Assembly: GCA_963703855.1 (NCBI GenBank)
Contig: CAVPFW010000001.1
Location: 1-64,000, forward strand
DNA: 64,000 bases
Reading direction: 5' to 3'
Source of the DNA: AP-15 sp963703855
GTDB lineage: Bacteria; Pseudomonadota; Alphaproteobacteria; ATCC43930; CGMCC-115725
The position numbers and the translations under genes are program-made. The notes under the pieces are model-generated. The model was not told where the DNA came from. It worked only from the letters and a program-made list of their open reading frames with translations, and did not search any database. Within the stretch, counting starts at the first letter, position 1; each line of letters begins with the position of its first letter. This document shows, piece after piece, positions 21,249 to 30,310 of the stretch.

Positions 21249-23040
21249 GCGGCCCTTCGGCGCGGAGCTCGGGTCCGACGGGGTTCGCTTTCGGGTGTGG
21301 GCGCCGCGCGCCCAATCGATATCCCTGCAGCTCGAAGGCCCGAGCCCGACGGTCGTCCCGATGGCCCGCGAACCGGAAGGTTGGTTCGCGCTTTCGACCG
21401 CGCTCGCCGGAGCGGGCACGCGCTATCGCTACATCGTCGACGGCCGCGCCCTTCCCGATCCGGCCTCGCGCCGTCAGCCCGAGGGAGTCCACGGCCCCAG
21501 CGAAGTCGTCGATCCGGAGGCCTTCGAGTGGAGCGGTCTCGGCTGGCGCGGGCGGCGGTGGGAAGAGCTCGTTCTCTACGAGCTGCACGTCGGCACCTTT
21601 TCCGAAACCGGCGATTTCGCAGGTGCGGCGCGCCATCTCGACCATTTGTGCCGGCTCGGCGTGACCGCCGTCGAGCTGATGCCGATCGCCGAGTTTCCGG
21701 GCGGCCGCAACTGGGGGTATGACGGGGTCTGCCCGTACGCCCCGTCGTCGCGCTACGGCCGGCCTGAGGCGCTGAAGGCCCTGGTCGAGGCCTGTCACAC
21801 CCGCGGCCTCGCGATCCTGCTCGATGTCGTCTACAATCACTTCGGCCCCGAGGGGAATTATCTGCCGGTGATCGCGCCCGATTTCTTTACCGAGCGTCAC
21901 CATACGCCATGGGGCGCCGCCGTCGATTTCGACGGGCCGAGAAGCCGGCCGGTGCGCGATTTCTTTATTCACAATGCGCTCTATTGGCTCGAAGAGTTCC
22001 AGTTTGACGGGTTGCGCTTCGATGCCGTCCACGCGATTTTCGACGATGGCGCGCCCGACATCGTCGACGAGATCGGCGATGCCGTGCGGCGGCGCATCGC
22101 GGATCGCGAGATCCATCTGGTGCTCGAAAACGACCGCAACGAGGCCCGCCGCCTGATCCGCCCGGGCGGCCGGATCGCGCGCTTCAGCGGGCAATGGAAC
22201 GACGATCTGCACCATGCGCTGCATGTGCTGATCACCGGCAACTCATCGGGCTTCTACGGCGATTACGCAATCGAGCCGGCCCAGCATCTCGGCCGCGCCT
22301 TGGCCGAGGGCTTTGCCTATCAGGGCGAGCCGTCGCCGTTCCGCGGCGGCAAGCCGCGCGGCGAGCCGTCGGCCGAGTTGCCGGCGACCGCCTTTGTCGC
22401 CTTCCTGCAAAACCATGATCATGTCGGCAACCATCCGTTCGGAACCCGGCTCGCCGCACGGGCGACCGAACCGGCCTTGCATGCCGGCATGACGATCGTG
22501 CTCCTGTCGCCGCAGATTCCTTTCCTGTTCATGGGCGAGGAATGGGCGAGCCGGCGGCCTTTCGCATTCTTTTGCGATTTCGAGCCGGGGCTTGCCGCCT
22601 CGGTGCGCGAAGGGCGGCGGCGGGAGTTTGCCCATTTCCCCGAGTTCCAGGACGAGGCCGCCCGCGAGCGCATCCCCGACCCGACCGCGGAAGCCACATT
22701 CGCGATGTCGCGGCTCGACTGGGCCGAGCCGGAGCGGCTGGACCATATGCGCTGGCTCGACCGCTGCCGGGACCTGATCGAGATCCGGCGGCGCGAGATC
22801 GTGCCGCGGCTTGCGGGCATGCCGCCCCGCGCCGGCCGTTGTCGGGTGCCGGCGCCGCACGCGGTCATCGTCGAGTGGCAGCTCGGCGATCGCTCGCGGC
22901 TGCTGCTTGCAGCGAATTTCTCGGCAGAGACAGTGCCGATCCCGACAGCAGCGAATGGCGGGCGAATGCTCTATTCGTCTGCCGCGCCGGGTGCTCCGCT
23001 GAGCGCCAGTTTCTTTCTGTCGGTGCCGGCCGCGGAGTGA
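21232..23040 (+). CDS. treZ: Malto-oligosyltrehalose trehalohydrolase
   Basis: 602 aa from the ATG at 21232 (MRRRHERPFGAELGSDGVRF), the usual family start, overlapping the glgX stop by 17 bases; an in-frame ATG at 21205 would add nine residues. CBM48 domain (VRFRVWAPRAQSISLQLEG), then a GH13_10 barrel with LYELHVGTFSETGDF, DVVYNHFGPEGNY, FDGLRFDAVHAIFDD (nucleophile), LVLENDRNEARRL and FLQNHDHVGNHPFG. It releases trehalose from maltooligosyl trehalose, the second step of the TreY/TreZ route. The partner treY lies downstream beyond malQ in the same overlapping operon. Confidence 0.93.
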
Positions 23041-25223
23041 TGAGCGACCGCGCCGCCTTGGTCCGTCTTGCCGGGCTCGTCGGCATCGAGACGCAATATA
23101 CCGACGTGCGCGGCCAAATCCGCGAGGCCTCCGACGAGACCTTGCTGGCGCTGATCTCCGGTTTTGGCCTGCCGCCCGACCCGGCGCGGGCCGCAGCCGA
23201 GCTCGAAGAGCGCGAACGGACTGCCCCGCTGGGCCTCGGCCCGGTGCACTTGGTCCACGCCGAAGAGACGCAACCCGAGCTCGTGCTGCGCCTGCCCGCC
23301 CGAACGCACGAGATCGCCTGGGCGTGCCGGCTCGAGGACGGCGAACGACGCGACGGCGCCATCGCCGCGGCAGCCGGACGCGAGGGCGCTCCGTTTGCGA
23401 TGCCGCTGCCGGCGGGGCTGCCGCTCGGCTATCACCGACTGACGCTCGAGGCCTGCGGCGCTGCCGCGCAGCTCGATCTGATCGTCGCCCCGGCGCGCTG
23501 CCATCTGTCCGCGCAGCTCGGCCCGGGTGCGCGCAGCTGGGGTCTGACCTGCCAGCTTTATGGTCTGCGCAGCGCACGCAATTGGGGGATGGGCGACTTC
23601 ACCGACCTCGCCTCGCTTGCCCGCCGCGCCGGGGCGTGCGGCGTCGACGTGCTCGGCACCAACCCGCTCCACGCGCGGTTCGCGGCCGAGCCGCTGCATT
23701 TCAGCCCGTATTCGCCGTCGAGCCGGACCCGGCTCGATTATCTGTACATCGACCCGACGGCCGTCCCCGGCTTTGCCGAGGACGAAACCGTGCGGAGCCT
23801 GGTCGAGGGCCGATGGTTTGGTGCGACGCGATGGGCCGCGTGCTCGGCCGAGCTGATGGACTATGGCGCGGTCGCGGCCTGCAAGCGGCCGGTCCTGGAG
23901 GCGCTGCACCGCCGCTTCGCGGCGCTCGACCTCGGCGACGGCGCGACCGCGCGGAGCGCGCTCGGCGACGGCTTTCGGCGCTTCCAGCAACGCGGCGGGC
24001 AGGCGCTGCGCGATTTTGCGATCTTCGAGGCATTGCACGAGCATTACTGCCGCGAGCGGCGCGGGTTCTCGTGGCGGAACTGGCCGGCGCCGATGCGCAA
24101 TCCGCGCTCGCCCGAGGTCGTCGAGTTTGCCGCCGCGCACCGTGACCGCATCGAGTTCTTCGAATTTCTGCAATGGGAAGCCGACCGCCAGCTCGCGGCC
24201 GCGGCCGCCGCCGGGCGCGAGGCCCGGTTGTCGATCGGGCTCTATCGCGATCTCGCGGTCGGGGCCGACCCGAACGGAGCCGAGGCGTGGGCGGATCAGG
24301 AGCTGGTCGTGCCGCACGCCTCGATCGGCGCACCCCCCGACTTGCTGAGCCGCGCTGGGCAAAACTGGGGCCTGGCGCCGATCAACCCGCTGGTGTTGCG
24401 CCGCCAGAGTTTCGCCCCGTTCATTTCCTGCCTGCGCGCCAATATGCAGCACGCCGGGATCCTGCGGATCGACCATGTCATGTCGTTGAACCGGCTTTAT
24501 TGGATCCCGAACGGGATGCGGGCGACCGACGGCGGTTACGTCAGGTATCCGTTCGACGATCTGCTGCGTCTCGTCGCCCTCGAAAGCCGCCGCCACGGCT
24601 GCGCCGTGATCGGCGAGGATTTGGGGACGGTGCCGCAAGGATTTCGCGAGACGATGCGGGCGGCCAACCTTCTGTCCTACCGCATCATGGCGTTCGAGCG
24701 GCGTCGCGACGGCAGTTTTGTACGCCCGGCCGAGTATCCCCCGCTCGCCGCGGCGTCGTCGGCTACCCACGACCTCGCCACCCTCGCCGGGTTTTGGCTC
24801 GGCCGCGACATTGCCTGGCGCCGGCGTCTCGGCCTCTACCCCGACGCGCAGACCGAATGCGCCGAGGCAGCAGAGCGCGCCCGCGACCGCGGCGCGCTGT
24901 TGGCCGCGCTGGTCGGCGAGGGGCTGCTGGCGCTGGACCGGCTCCGCGAGTTTCTGTCGGAAGCAGGCGAGCCCTTTTATTCGTGCGAGCTGGGCGACGC
25001 GCTCCAATGCTACCTCGCCCGCTCGCGCGCGCGCCTGATGCTGGTCCAGCTCGAAGACGTGGTCGGTGAAATCGAGCAGGCAAACCTGCCCGGCACCATC
25101 GACTTGCATCCCAATTGGCGCCGTCGCCTGTCCCGCACCGTCGAAGAGATCATCGACGGCGCCGAATTGCCCCGGATCGCTGCATTGATCGAGGAGGCGC
25201 GGCGGCGCTCGGCCGCAACATGA
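23040..25223 (+). CDS. malQ: 4-alpha-glucanotransferase (amylomaltase, GH77)
   Basis: 727 aa. The frame is open well upstream, but the ATG at 23040 (MSDRAALVRLAGLVGIETQY) overlaps the treZ stop as ATGA and gives the normal MalQ N-terminus with its extra N-terminal domain. GH77 signatures: ILRIDHVMSLNRLYWIP (nucleophile Asp), VIGEDLGTVPQGFRETM (acid/base Glu) and SATHDLATLAGFW. It disproportionates maltodextrins, releasing glucose and lengthening chains. Here it would recycle short chains left by TreY/TreZ and GlgX. Its place between treZ and treY supports that role. Confidence 0.93.
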   Translation: MSDRAALVRLAGLVGIETQYTDVRGQIREASDETLLALISGFGLPPDPARAAAELEERERTAPLGLGPVHLVHAEETQPELVLRLPARTHEIAWACRLEDGERRDGAIAAAAGREGAPFAMPLPAGLPLGYHRLTLEACGAAAQLDLIVAPARCHLSAQLGPGARSWGLTCQLYGLRSARNWGMGDFTDLASLARRAGACGVDVLGTNPLHARFAAEPLHFSPYSPSSRTRLDYLYIDPTAVPGFAEDETVRSLVEGRWFGATRWAACSAELMDYGAVAACKRPVLEALHRRFAALDLGDGATARSALGDGFRRFQQRGGQALRDFAIFEALHEHYCRERRGFSWRNWPAPMRNPRSPEVVEFAAAHRDRIEFFEFLQWEADRQLAAAAAAGREARLSIGLYRDLAVGADPNGAEAWADQELVVPHASIGAPPDLLSRAGQNWGLAPINPLVLRRQSFAPFISCLRANMQHAGILRIDHVMSLNRLYWIPNGMRATDGGYVRYPFDDLLRLVALESRRHGCAVIGEDLGTVPQGFRETMRAANLLSYRIMAFERRRDGSFVRPAEYPPLAAASSATHDLATLAGFWLGRDIAWRRRLGLYPDAQTECAEAAERARDRGALLAALVGEGLLALDRLREFLSEAGEPFYSCELGDALQCYLARSRARLMLVQLEDVVGEIEQANLPGTIDLHPNWRRRLSRTVEEIIDGAELPRIAALIEEARRRSAAT

Positions 25224-27988
25224 GCGGGCGGCCGGCGGAAGCAACGCCGATCTGCGCCACCTATCGCCTGCAATTCCACCGCGGCTTCACCTTTCGCGAC
25301 GCAACGGCTCTGGTGCCGTACCTGGCCGGCCTCGGCGTCAGCCATCTCTATGCCTCGCCGATCACCGAGGCGCGCGCCGGCTCGACCCACGGCTACGACA
25401 TCATCGACCACAATCGGCTCAACCCCGAAATCGGCAGCGACGCGGATTTTCGTGCGCTGAGCGCGGCATTGCACGCGCACGGCATGGGACTGATCGTCGA
25501 TTTCGTGCCGAACCATATGGGAATCGGCGCCGACAACGCGTGGTGGTTCGATGTCCTGGAATGGGGCCAGGAATCGCCGTTCGCCCATTATTTCGACATC
25601 AACTGGCGTGCCCTGCGCGCCGACCTCGAGGGCCGCGTGCTGCTTCCGGTATTGGGCGAGCAGTATGGGGTGATCCTCGAAAAAGGCGAGATCGCGCTGC
25701 GCTTCGACCCCGGCGAAGGCAGCTTCAGCGCCTGGTATTTCGATCATCGCTTCCCAATATCGCCCCGCTCGTACCTGACGATCCTCGACGGCGGCGGAGA
25801 ACCGCTGGCCGGGCTCGCGGGGGACTTCACCGCATTGGGAAACCTGCCGATGGCCGCCGCTCGCGAACGCGGGGCCGAGCTGAAGCGCGCCTTGGCCGAT
25901 CATGCCCGCGATCCCGCCGTCGCCGGCGCGATAGATACCGCGCTCCACCAGCTTGCCGGGCGGTCCGGCGACCCGGACAGCTTCGGCCCGCTGCACCGGC
26001 TGCTCGAAGCCCAGTCTTACCGCATCGCCGATTGGCGGGTCGCGGCCGAGGAGATCAATTACCGCCGCTTTTTCAACATCAACGACCTGGCCGGGTTGCG
26101 CATGGAGCTGCCCGAGCTGTTCGAGGAGACCCACCGGCTGATCTTCGGCCTGGTCGAGCAGGGCGACCTGCAGGGGCTGCGCATCGACCACATCGACGGG
26201 CTGTTCGACCCGCAGGACTATTGCGAGCGGCTGCAGCAGCGCTCCGGCGCACCGCTTTACGTGCTCGTCGAAAAGATCCTGGCGCGCTACGAGATGTTGC
26301 CGGACTGGCCGATCGCCGGCACTACCGGCTACGACTTCGTCAACCAGGTGCTGGCGATCTTTGTCGATCCCGAGGGCGAGGCGGCGATGACCCGGCTCTA
26401 TCGCCGGCTCGCCGCGCGCGACGAAACCTTCGACGACGTTCTCTACGCCTGCAAGAAGCGCATCATGCAGGTCAACCTCGCCAGCGAGATGAACGTGATC
26501 GCGCGCGAGCTCCACCAGCTGGCGGTGCGCGACCGGCGGACCCGCGATTTCACCTTGAACGGCATATTGGCGGCGCTCGAGGAGGTCGTCGCCGCGTTTC
26601 CGATCTATCGCACCTATGTCTCGCCGCGCGGCGCCGGCGCCGACGATCGCCGCTATATCGACTGGGCGATCGGGCAAGCCCGCAAGCGCTGGCGCGCGGC
26701 CGATACCAGCATCTTCGATTTTCTCCGCGGCATTCTGACCGGCGATGCCGCCGACCCGGAGCGCGACCCGAGACCCGGCGGCGCACTCTACACGGCGATG
26801 CATTTTCAGCAGGTGACCGGGCCGGTCATGGCCAAGGCCGCCGAGGACACCGCCTTTTACCGCTATGTCCGGCTGCTGGCTTTGAACGAGGTCGGCGGCG
26901 ACCCGCGGCGCTTCGGCATGTCGGTCGCGGCCTTTCACCATCTGGCGCAGCAGCGCGCCCGGCAGTGGCCGCGCGCGATGATCACGACCGCCACCCATGA
27001 TACCAAGCGCGGCGAGGATTCGCGCGCCCGCCTCGCGCTGTTGTCGGAAATGCCGCGCGAATGGGGCCGGCGCGTGTTCCAATGGCTGCGGCTCAACCGC
27101 TCGCGCCGATCCGAGATCGACGGCGAGACCGTGCCCGACCGCAATGTCGAATACCTGTTCTACCAGGCGCTGCTCGGGGCTTGGCCGCCCGGGCTCGCCC
27201 CGGGCGACCTCGCCGGTGTCGAGAGTCTCGCCGAGCGGATCGAGGCCTACATGATCAAGGCCGCCCGCGAGAGAAAGCTCGACACCAGCTGGAGCAACCC
27301 GAATGCCGATTACGAGGCGGCGCTGCAGCGCTATGTCCGCGGCGTGCTCGACGCGTCGCGGCCGAACCCGTTTCTCGCCGAGTTCCACGGGTTTGTCGCT
27401 GGGCTCGCGCGCCAGGGCGCGATCACCTCGCTCGCCCAGCTGGTGCTGAAGCTGACCGTGCCCGGGGTGCCCGACATCTATCAGGGCGGCGAATTGTGGG
27501 ATTTCAGCCTCGTCGATCCGGACAACCGCCGGCCGGTCGACTGGGATATGCGTCACGCCCTCTTCGAGGAAGTGGCTGCGATGCGGCCGGGCGACCTCGC
27601 CGACAAATGGCAGGACGGGCGCGAAAAGCTGTTCGTGATCCGCCATCTGCTGGCGCTACGCCGGGCCCATCCGGAGCTCTTTGCCGGCGGCGACTATCAG
27701 CCGCTCGCGGTCGCCGGCGACCGGAGCATGCATCTGTGCGCTTTCGCCCGCAGTCACGAGCGGGTTGCGCTGGTCGTCGCCGTCCCGCGCCTGGTTCACC
27801 AGCTGCACCCCGGCGGCACGGCTGCCGATTGGCGCGACGCCGAGATCGTGCTGCCGCCGAAAACGAGCTGGCGCGACGTGTTTACCGGCCGCCGGCTCGA
27901 TCGGCACGACCGGGCCGCCGCGGGCGAGCTGCTCGCCGATTTCCCGGTGGCGGTGCTGATCGGCGAAACCGAGGTTGGAGAAACTTGA
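25220..27988 (+). CDS. treY: Malto-oligosyltrehalose synthase
   Basis: 922 aa from the ATG at 25220, overlapping the malQ stop as ATGA. Starts with ATYRLQFHRGFTFRDA and SPITEARAGSTHGYDIIDHN, hallmark TreY sequences; further signatures are IVDFVPNHMGIG, GLRIDHIDGLFDPQDY, LYVLVEKIL and TATHDTKRGEDSRARL. This GH13_26 enzyme turns the reducing-end alpha-1,4 bond of a maltodextrin into an alpha,alpha-1,1 bond, giving maltooligosyl trehalose for TreZ. It is the last gene of the operon; about 160 bases follow before the convergent cupin gene. Confidence 0.94.
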   Translation: MSGRPAEATPICATYRLQFHRGFTFRDATALVPYLAGLGVSHLYASPITEARAGSTHGYDIIDHNRLNPEIGSDADFRALSAALHAHGMGLIVDFVPNHMGIGADNAWWFDVLEWGQESPFAHYFDINWRALRADLEGRVLLPVLGEQYGVILEKGEIALRFDPGEGSFSAWYFDHRFPISPRSYLTILDGGGEPLAGLAGDFTALGNLPMAAARERGAELKRALADHARDPAVAGAIDTALHQLAGRSGDPDSFGPLHRLLEAQSYRIADWRVAAEEINYRRFFNINDLAGLRMELPELFEETHRLIFGLVEQGDLQGLRIDHIDGLFDPQDYCERLQQRSGAPLYVLVEKILARYEMLPDWPIAGTTGYDFVNQVLAIFVDPEGEAAMTRLYRRLAARDETFDDVLYACKKRIMQVNLASEMNVIARELHQLAVRDRRTRDFTLNGILAALEEVVAAFPIYRTYVSPRGAGADDRRYIDWAIGQARKRWRAADTSIFDFLRGILTGDAADPERDPRPGGALYTAMHFQQVTGPVMAKAAEDTAFYRYVRLLALNEVGGDPRRFGMSVAAFHHLAQQRARQWPRAMITTATHDTKRGEDSRARLALLSEMPREWGRRVFQWLRLNRSRRSEIDGETVPDRNVEYLFYQALLGAWPPGLAPGDLAGVESLAERIEAYMIKAARERKLDTSWSNPNADYEAALQRYVRGVLDASRPNPFLAEFHGFVAGLARQGAITSLAQLVLKLTVPGVPDIYQGGELWDFSLVDPDNRRPVDWDMRHALFEEVAAMRPGDLADKWQDGREKLFVIRHLLALRRAHPELFAGGDYQPLAVAGDRSMHLCAFARSHERVALVVAVPRLVHQLHPGGTAADWRDAEIVLPPKTSWRDVFTGRRLDRHDRAAAGELLADFPVAVLIGETEVGET

Positions 27989-28152
27989 TTCGGCTTGTCT
28001 ACAGCGTCGAGGAAACGGCTATAGTGGCAATGTTACGAGCTTGGGTATGAGCCGCGGGATCCCGGGTTACCCCGGCGGTCGGCCCAGGGGGTCGGCGGCG
28101 GAGGCGGGGCCCATGCCTCCCCGCCCGCTCCCTCATCCGCCTCGACTGCCGC

Positions 28153-28629
28153 CTATCCTTGCGCGTGCAACACCTTGCCGCCGGCGGTCACCGGATCGGC
28201 GGCGATCAGCACAAACGCGATGACGCAAGGCTCGGTGCCGCGATTGACCCAATTGTGGATCGTGCCGCGCTGCACCAGCACGTCGCCGGCTTTCAGATGG
28301 ACCGTCAACTCGTCGAGCTCCATGTCGATCTCGCCCGACATGACGACGGCGTAGTCGATCGAGTCGGTGCGATGGTTGCGCGGGCTCGACCCGGGCATCA
28401 GCTCGAGCACGCGAAAGACGGTGCCGTTGGCCAAGGTCGTGCCGGTCCGGCGCAGCCCGGCGTCGGTGCTGCCGTTGTTGTCGACCGGGAAGCCCTCGGT
28501 TGTCCACACCACGCCGGCGGTGGCGCCCGGCCGCGCCGAGACCAGGTTTTTGGCGATCTCGTCGATCTGGACGATGGCGCGCCCAGCGGCGTCGTGCCCG
28601 GTCACAACCCGGCGAAATTTGAGCGGCAT
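28153..28629 (-). CDS. Cupin-domain protein
   Basis: 158 aa from the ATG at 28629 (MPLKFRRVVTGHDAAGRAIV). A single small beta-barrel cupin: PGSSPRNHRTDSIDYAVVMSG is the first conserved block and GDVLVQRGTIHNWVNRG the second, keeping the H...N pattern of metal-binding cupins. The N-terminal FRRVVTGHDAAGRA stretch and RTGTTLANGTVFRVLELMPG are typical of a group of proteobacterial cupins of unknown function near aromatic or amino-acid catabolism genes. No substrate can be assigned. It is divergent from the reductase gene, with 130 bases between them. Confidence 0.75.
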   Translation of the reverse strand: MPLKFRRVVTGHDAAGRAIVQIDEIAKNLVSARPGATAGVVWTTEGFPVDNNGSTDAGLRRTGTTLANGTVFRVLELMPGSSPRNHRTDSIDYAVVMSGEIDMELDELTVHLKAGDVLVQRGTIHNWVNRGTEPCVIAFVLIAADPVTAGGKVLHAQG

Positions 28630-28761
28630 CGTGGGGCTCCTCGGCTGATGCTGGTATCTGCGAGCGGATCTTGGCTCAGCCTGTTCGCCCTTCGCAACAA
28701 CGAGGATGCGCCCGCCGCCTGACGCGCGCATAGTCGGTTGCCCGGCGCGGAGACCCCCGAC

Positions 28762-29709
28762 ATGCTGCTGCGCATCCGCTCGATCACCTATCTCGCCGAA
28801 GCGATCAACGGCTACGAGCTGGTCGACCCGAAGGGGCGCGACCTGCCGCGGTTCGCCGCGGGGTCGCACATCGCGGTGCGGCTCGGCGGCGGGCTGCTGC
28901 GCGACTATTCCCTGTGGAACGACCCGGCCGAGCGCCGGCGCTATTGCATCGCGGTGTTGCGCGAGCGCGACGGTGAGGGCTCGCGCCAGCTGCACGAGAG
29001 GGTGCGGGTCGGCGACCCGGTCGAGGTCTCGGCCCCGCGCAACAACTTTCCGCTCGCCGAGGAGGCCTCTCGGCACCTTCTCCTCGCCGGCGGCATCGGC
29101 ATCACCCCGATCATGGCGATGATCGCGGAGCTGCGCCGCCGCGGCGCCGATTTCCTGCTGCACTACTGCACCCGCTCCCCCGAGGCGACCGCGTTCCGCG
29201 AGGAATTGGACCTGCTCGCCGCGCAAGGGCGGGTGCGCTTTCACCACGATGGCGGCGATCCCGCGCGCGGCCTCGACATCGCCGCTTCATTGCGCGCCCC
29301 GCAGCCCGGAACTCATCTTTATTACTGCGGCCCGGCCGGCATGATGGCCGCCGCCGCTGCCGCCGCGGCGGGCTGGCCGCCGGGCACGGTGCATTGCGAA
29401 TATTTTACCGGCCCGGCGGCGCGCCCGCCCGAGGCGTTGACCGAGGATCGCCCCTTCCGCGTCAGGCTGGCGAAGAGCGGCGGCGAATACGAGATACCGG
29501 CCGGCGAGACCATCGTCGACGTGCTGCGCCGCCACGACATCGCGGTCCGGACCTCGTGCGAGCTCGGCTATTGCGGCACCTGCCTGACCCGGTACCGGGC
29601 CGGCGAGCCCGACCACCGCGACCAGATCCTGCGCGCCGACGACCGCCGGCACTACGTCCTGATATGCTGCTCCCGCGCCGTGACCCCGGTCCTCGAACTC
29701 GAACTGTAG
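28762..29709 (+). CDS. PDR/VanB-type oxidoreductase (flavin + [2Fe-2S] ferredoxin domain)
   Basis: 315 aa from the ATG at 28762 (MLLRIRSITYLAEAINGYEL); a TTG eight codons upstream is less likely. Domain order is that of the phthalate dioxygenase reductase family: flavin domain with GGGLLRDYSLWND, NAD-binding domain with LLLAGGIGITPIMAMIAEL and LYYCGPAGMMAA, and a C-terminal plant-type ferredoxin with SCELGYCGTCLTRY and the fourth cysteine in YVLICCSRA. It would pass electrons from NADH to a Rieske-type oxygenase. No intact oxygenase gene is beside it; a Rieske oxygenase stump lies at about 55.3 kb. Confidence 0.88.
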   Translation: MLLRIRSITYLAEAINGYELVDPKGRDLPRFAAGSHIAVRLGGGLLRDYSLWNDPAERRRYCIAVLRERDGEGSRQLHERVRVGDPVEVSAPRNNFPLAEEASRHLLLAGGIGITPIMAMIAELRRRGADFLLHYCTRSPEATAFREELDLLAAQGRVRFHHDGGDPARGLDIAASLRAPQPGTHLYYCGPAGMMAAAAAAAAGWPPGTVHCEYFTGPAARPPEALTEDRPFRVRLAKSGGEYEIPAGETIVDVLRRHDIAVRTSCELGYCGTCLTRYRAGEPDHRDQILRADDRRHYVLICCSRAVTPVLELEL

Positions 29710-29756
29710 CCGCCCCGCCGCTGCCGAGCTCACGACCGGCGCCGTCCGCTAGAAAT

Positions 29757-29783
29757 GATGGGTTTCGCGCCGCTCAACCCATC
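29757..29783. repeat. REP-like palindrome between convergent genes
   Basis: GATGGGTT (29757-29764) and AACCCATC (29776-29783) are a perfect 8-bp inverted repeat with an 11-base loop, followed at once by CTACTAG/CTACTAG/CTACGAG direct repeats (29784-29804). The arrangement resembles the GATGGGTT...AACCCATCCTAC extragenic palindromes found in many GC-rich proteobacteria. Lying between the reductase and thioredoxin genes, which converge, it could also end transcription. Confidence 0.55.
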
Positions 29784-29931
29784 CTACTAGCTACTAGCTA
29801 CGAGCTTAGCCGCGTCGCCACTCCCTGCGACAAGGCCCAAAAAATGGTACCAAGTGCCAATCGGCATCGTCCGACGTGGTTGACCGCTGCGCCGAGCGGC
29901 GACGTGGCGGATAGAGATCGGGGCCTCCGGG

Positions 29932-30252
29932 TCACAGCACGGAATTGACCCATTCGTAGAGCTTGCTTTTGGGGAGAGCGCCGATCTTGGTGGCGGCGAC
30001 CTGGCCGGCCTTGAACAGGATCATCGTCGGGATGCCGCGCACCCCGTATTTCATCGGCGCTTGCGGGTTTTGGTCGATGTTGATTTTGGCGACGGTCAGC
30101 TGGCCCGCCTTGTCGGCGGCGAGCTGTTCGAGGAACGGCGCGATCATCTTGCAGGGACCGCACCACTCGGCCCAGAAATCGACCAGAACCGGGCCCTCGG
30201 CGCGAAGCACCTCGGTCTCGAAGCTCGTGTCGGTGACGGCGGTCGGCTTCAT
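29932..30252 (-). CDS. trxA: Thioredoxin
   Basis: 106 aa, full length for TrxA. Active site FWAEWCGPCKMIAP, then the cis-Pro loop RGIPTMILFKAGQ. A cytoplasmic disulfide reductant working with thioredoxin reductase. It is the last gene of the leftward block, and a promoter-like sequence overlapping the addA stop suggests it is also transcribed alone. Confidence 0.96.
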   Translation of the reverse strand: MKPTAVTDTSFETEVLRAEGPVLVDFWAEWCGPCKMIAPFLEQLAADKAGQLTVAKINIDQNPQAPMKYGVRGIPTMILFKAGQVAATKIGALPKSKLYEWVNSVL

Positions 30253-30280
30253 CGCATTGTCCCTCTGTCAAACTTCGTTG

Positions 30281-30310
30281 ACATTAGGGGTGGCGGAAAA
30301 GTCGCGTCAA
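30281..30310 (-). promoter_or_regulatory. Candidate trxA promoter
   Basis: On the minus strand TTGACG (30310-30305) and TAATGT (30286-30281) with an 18-base spacer, about 30 bases before the trxA ATG. The -35 box overlaps the addA stop codon. Confidence 0.5.

Noticed and set aside
29784..29804. CRISPR-like array from CTACTAG repeats
   Set aside because: Only three 7-base units with no spacers. No CRISPR array or cas gene is visible in the window.
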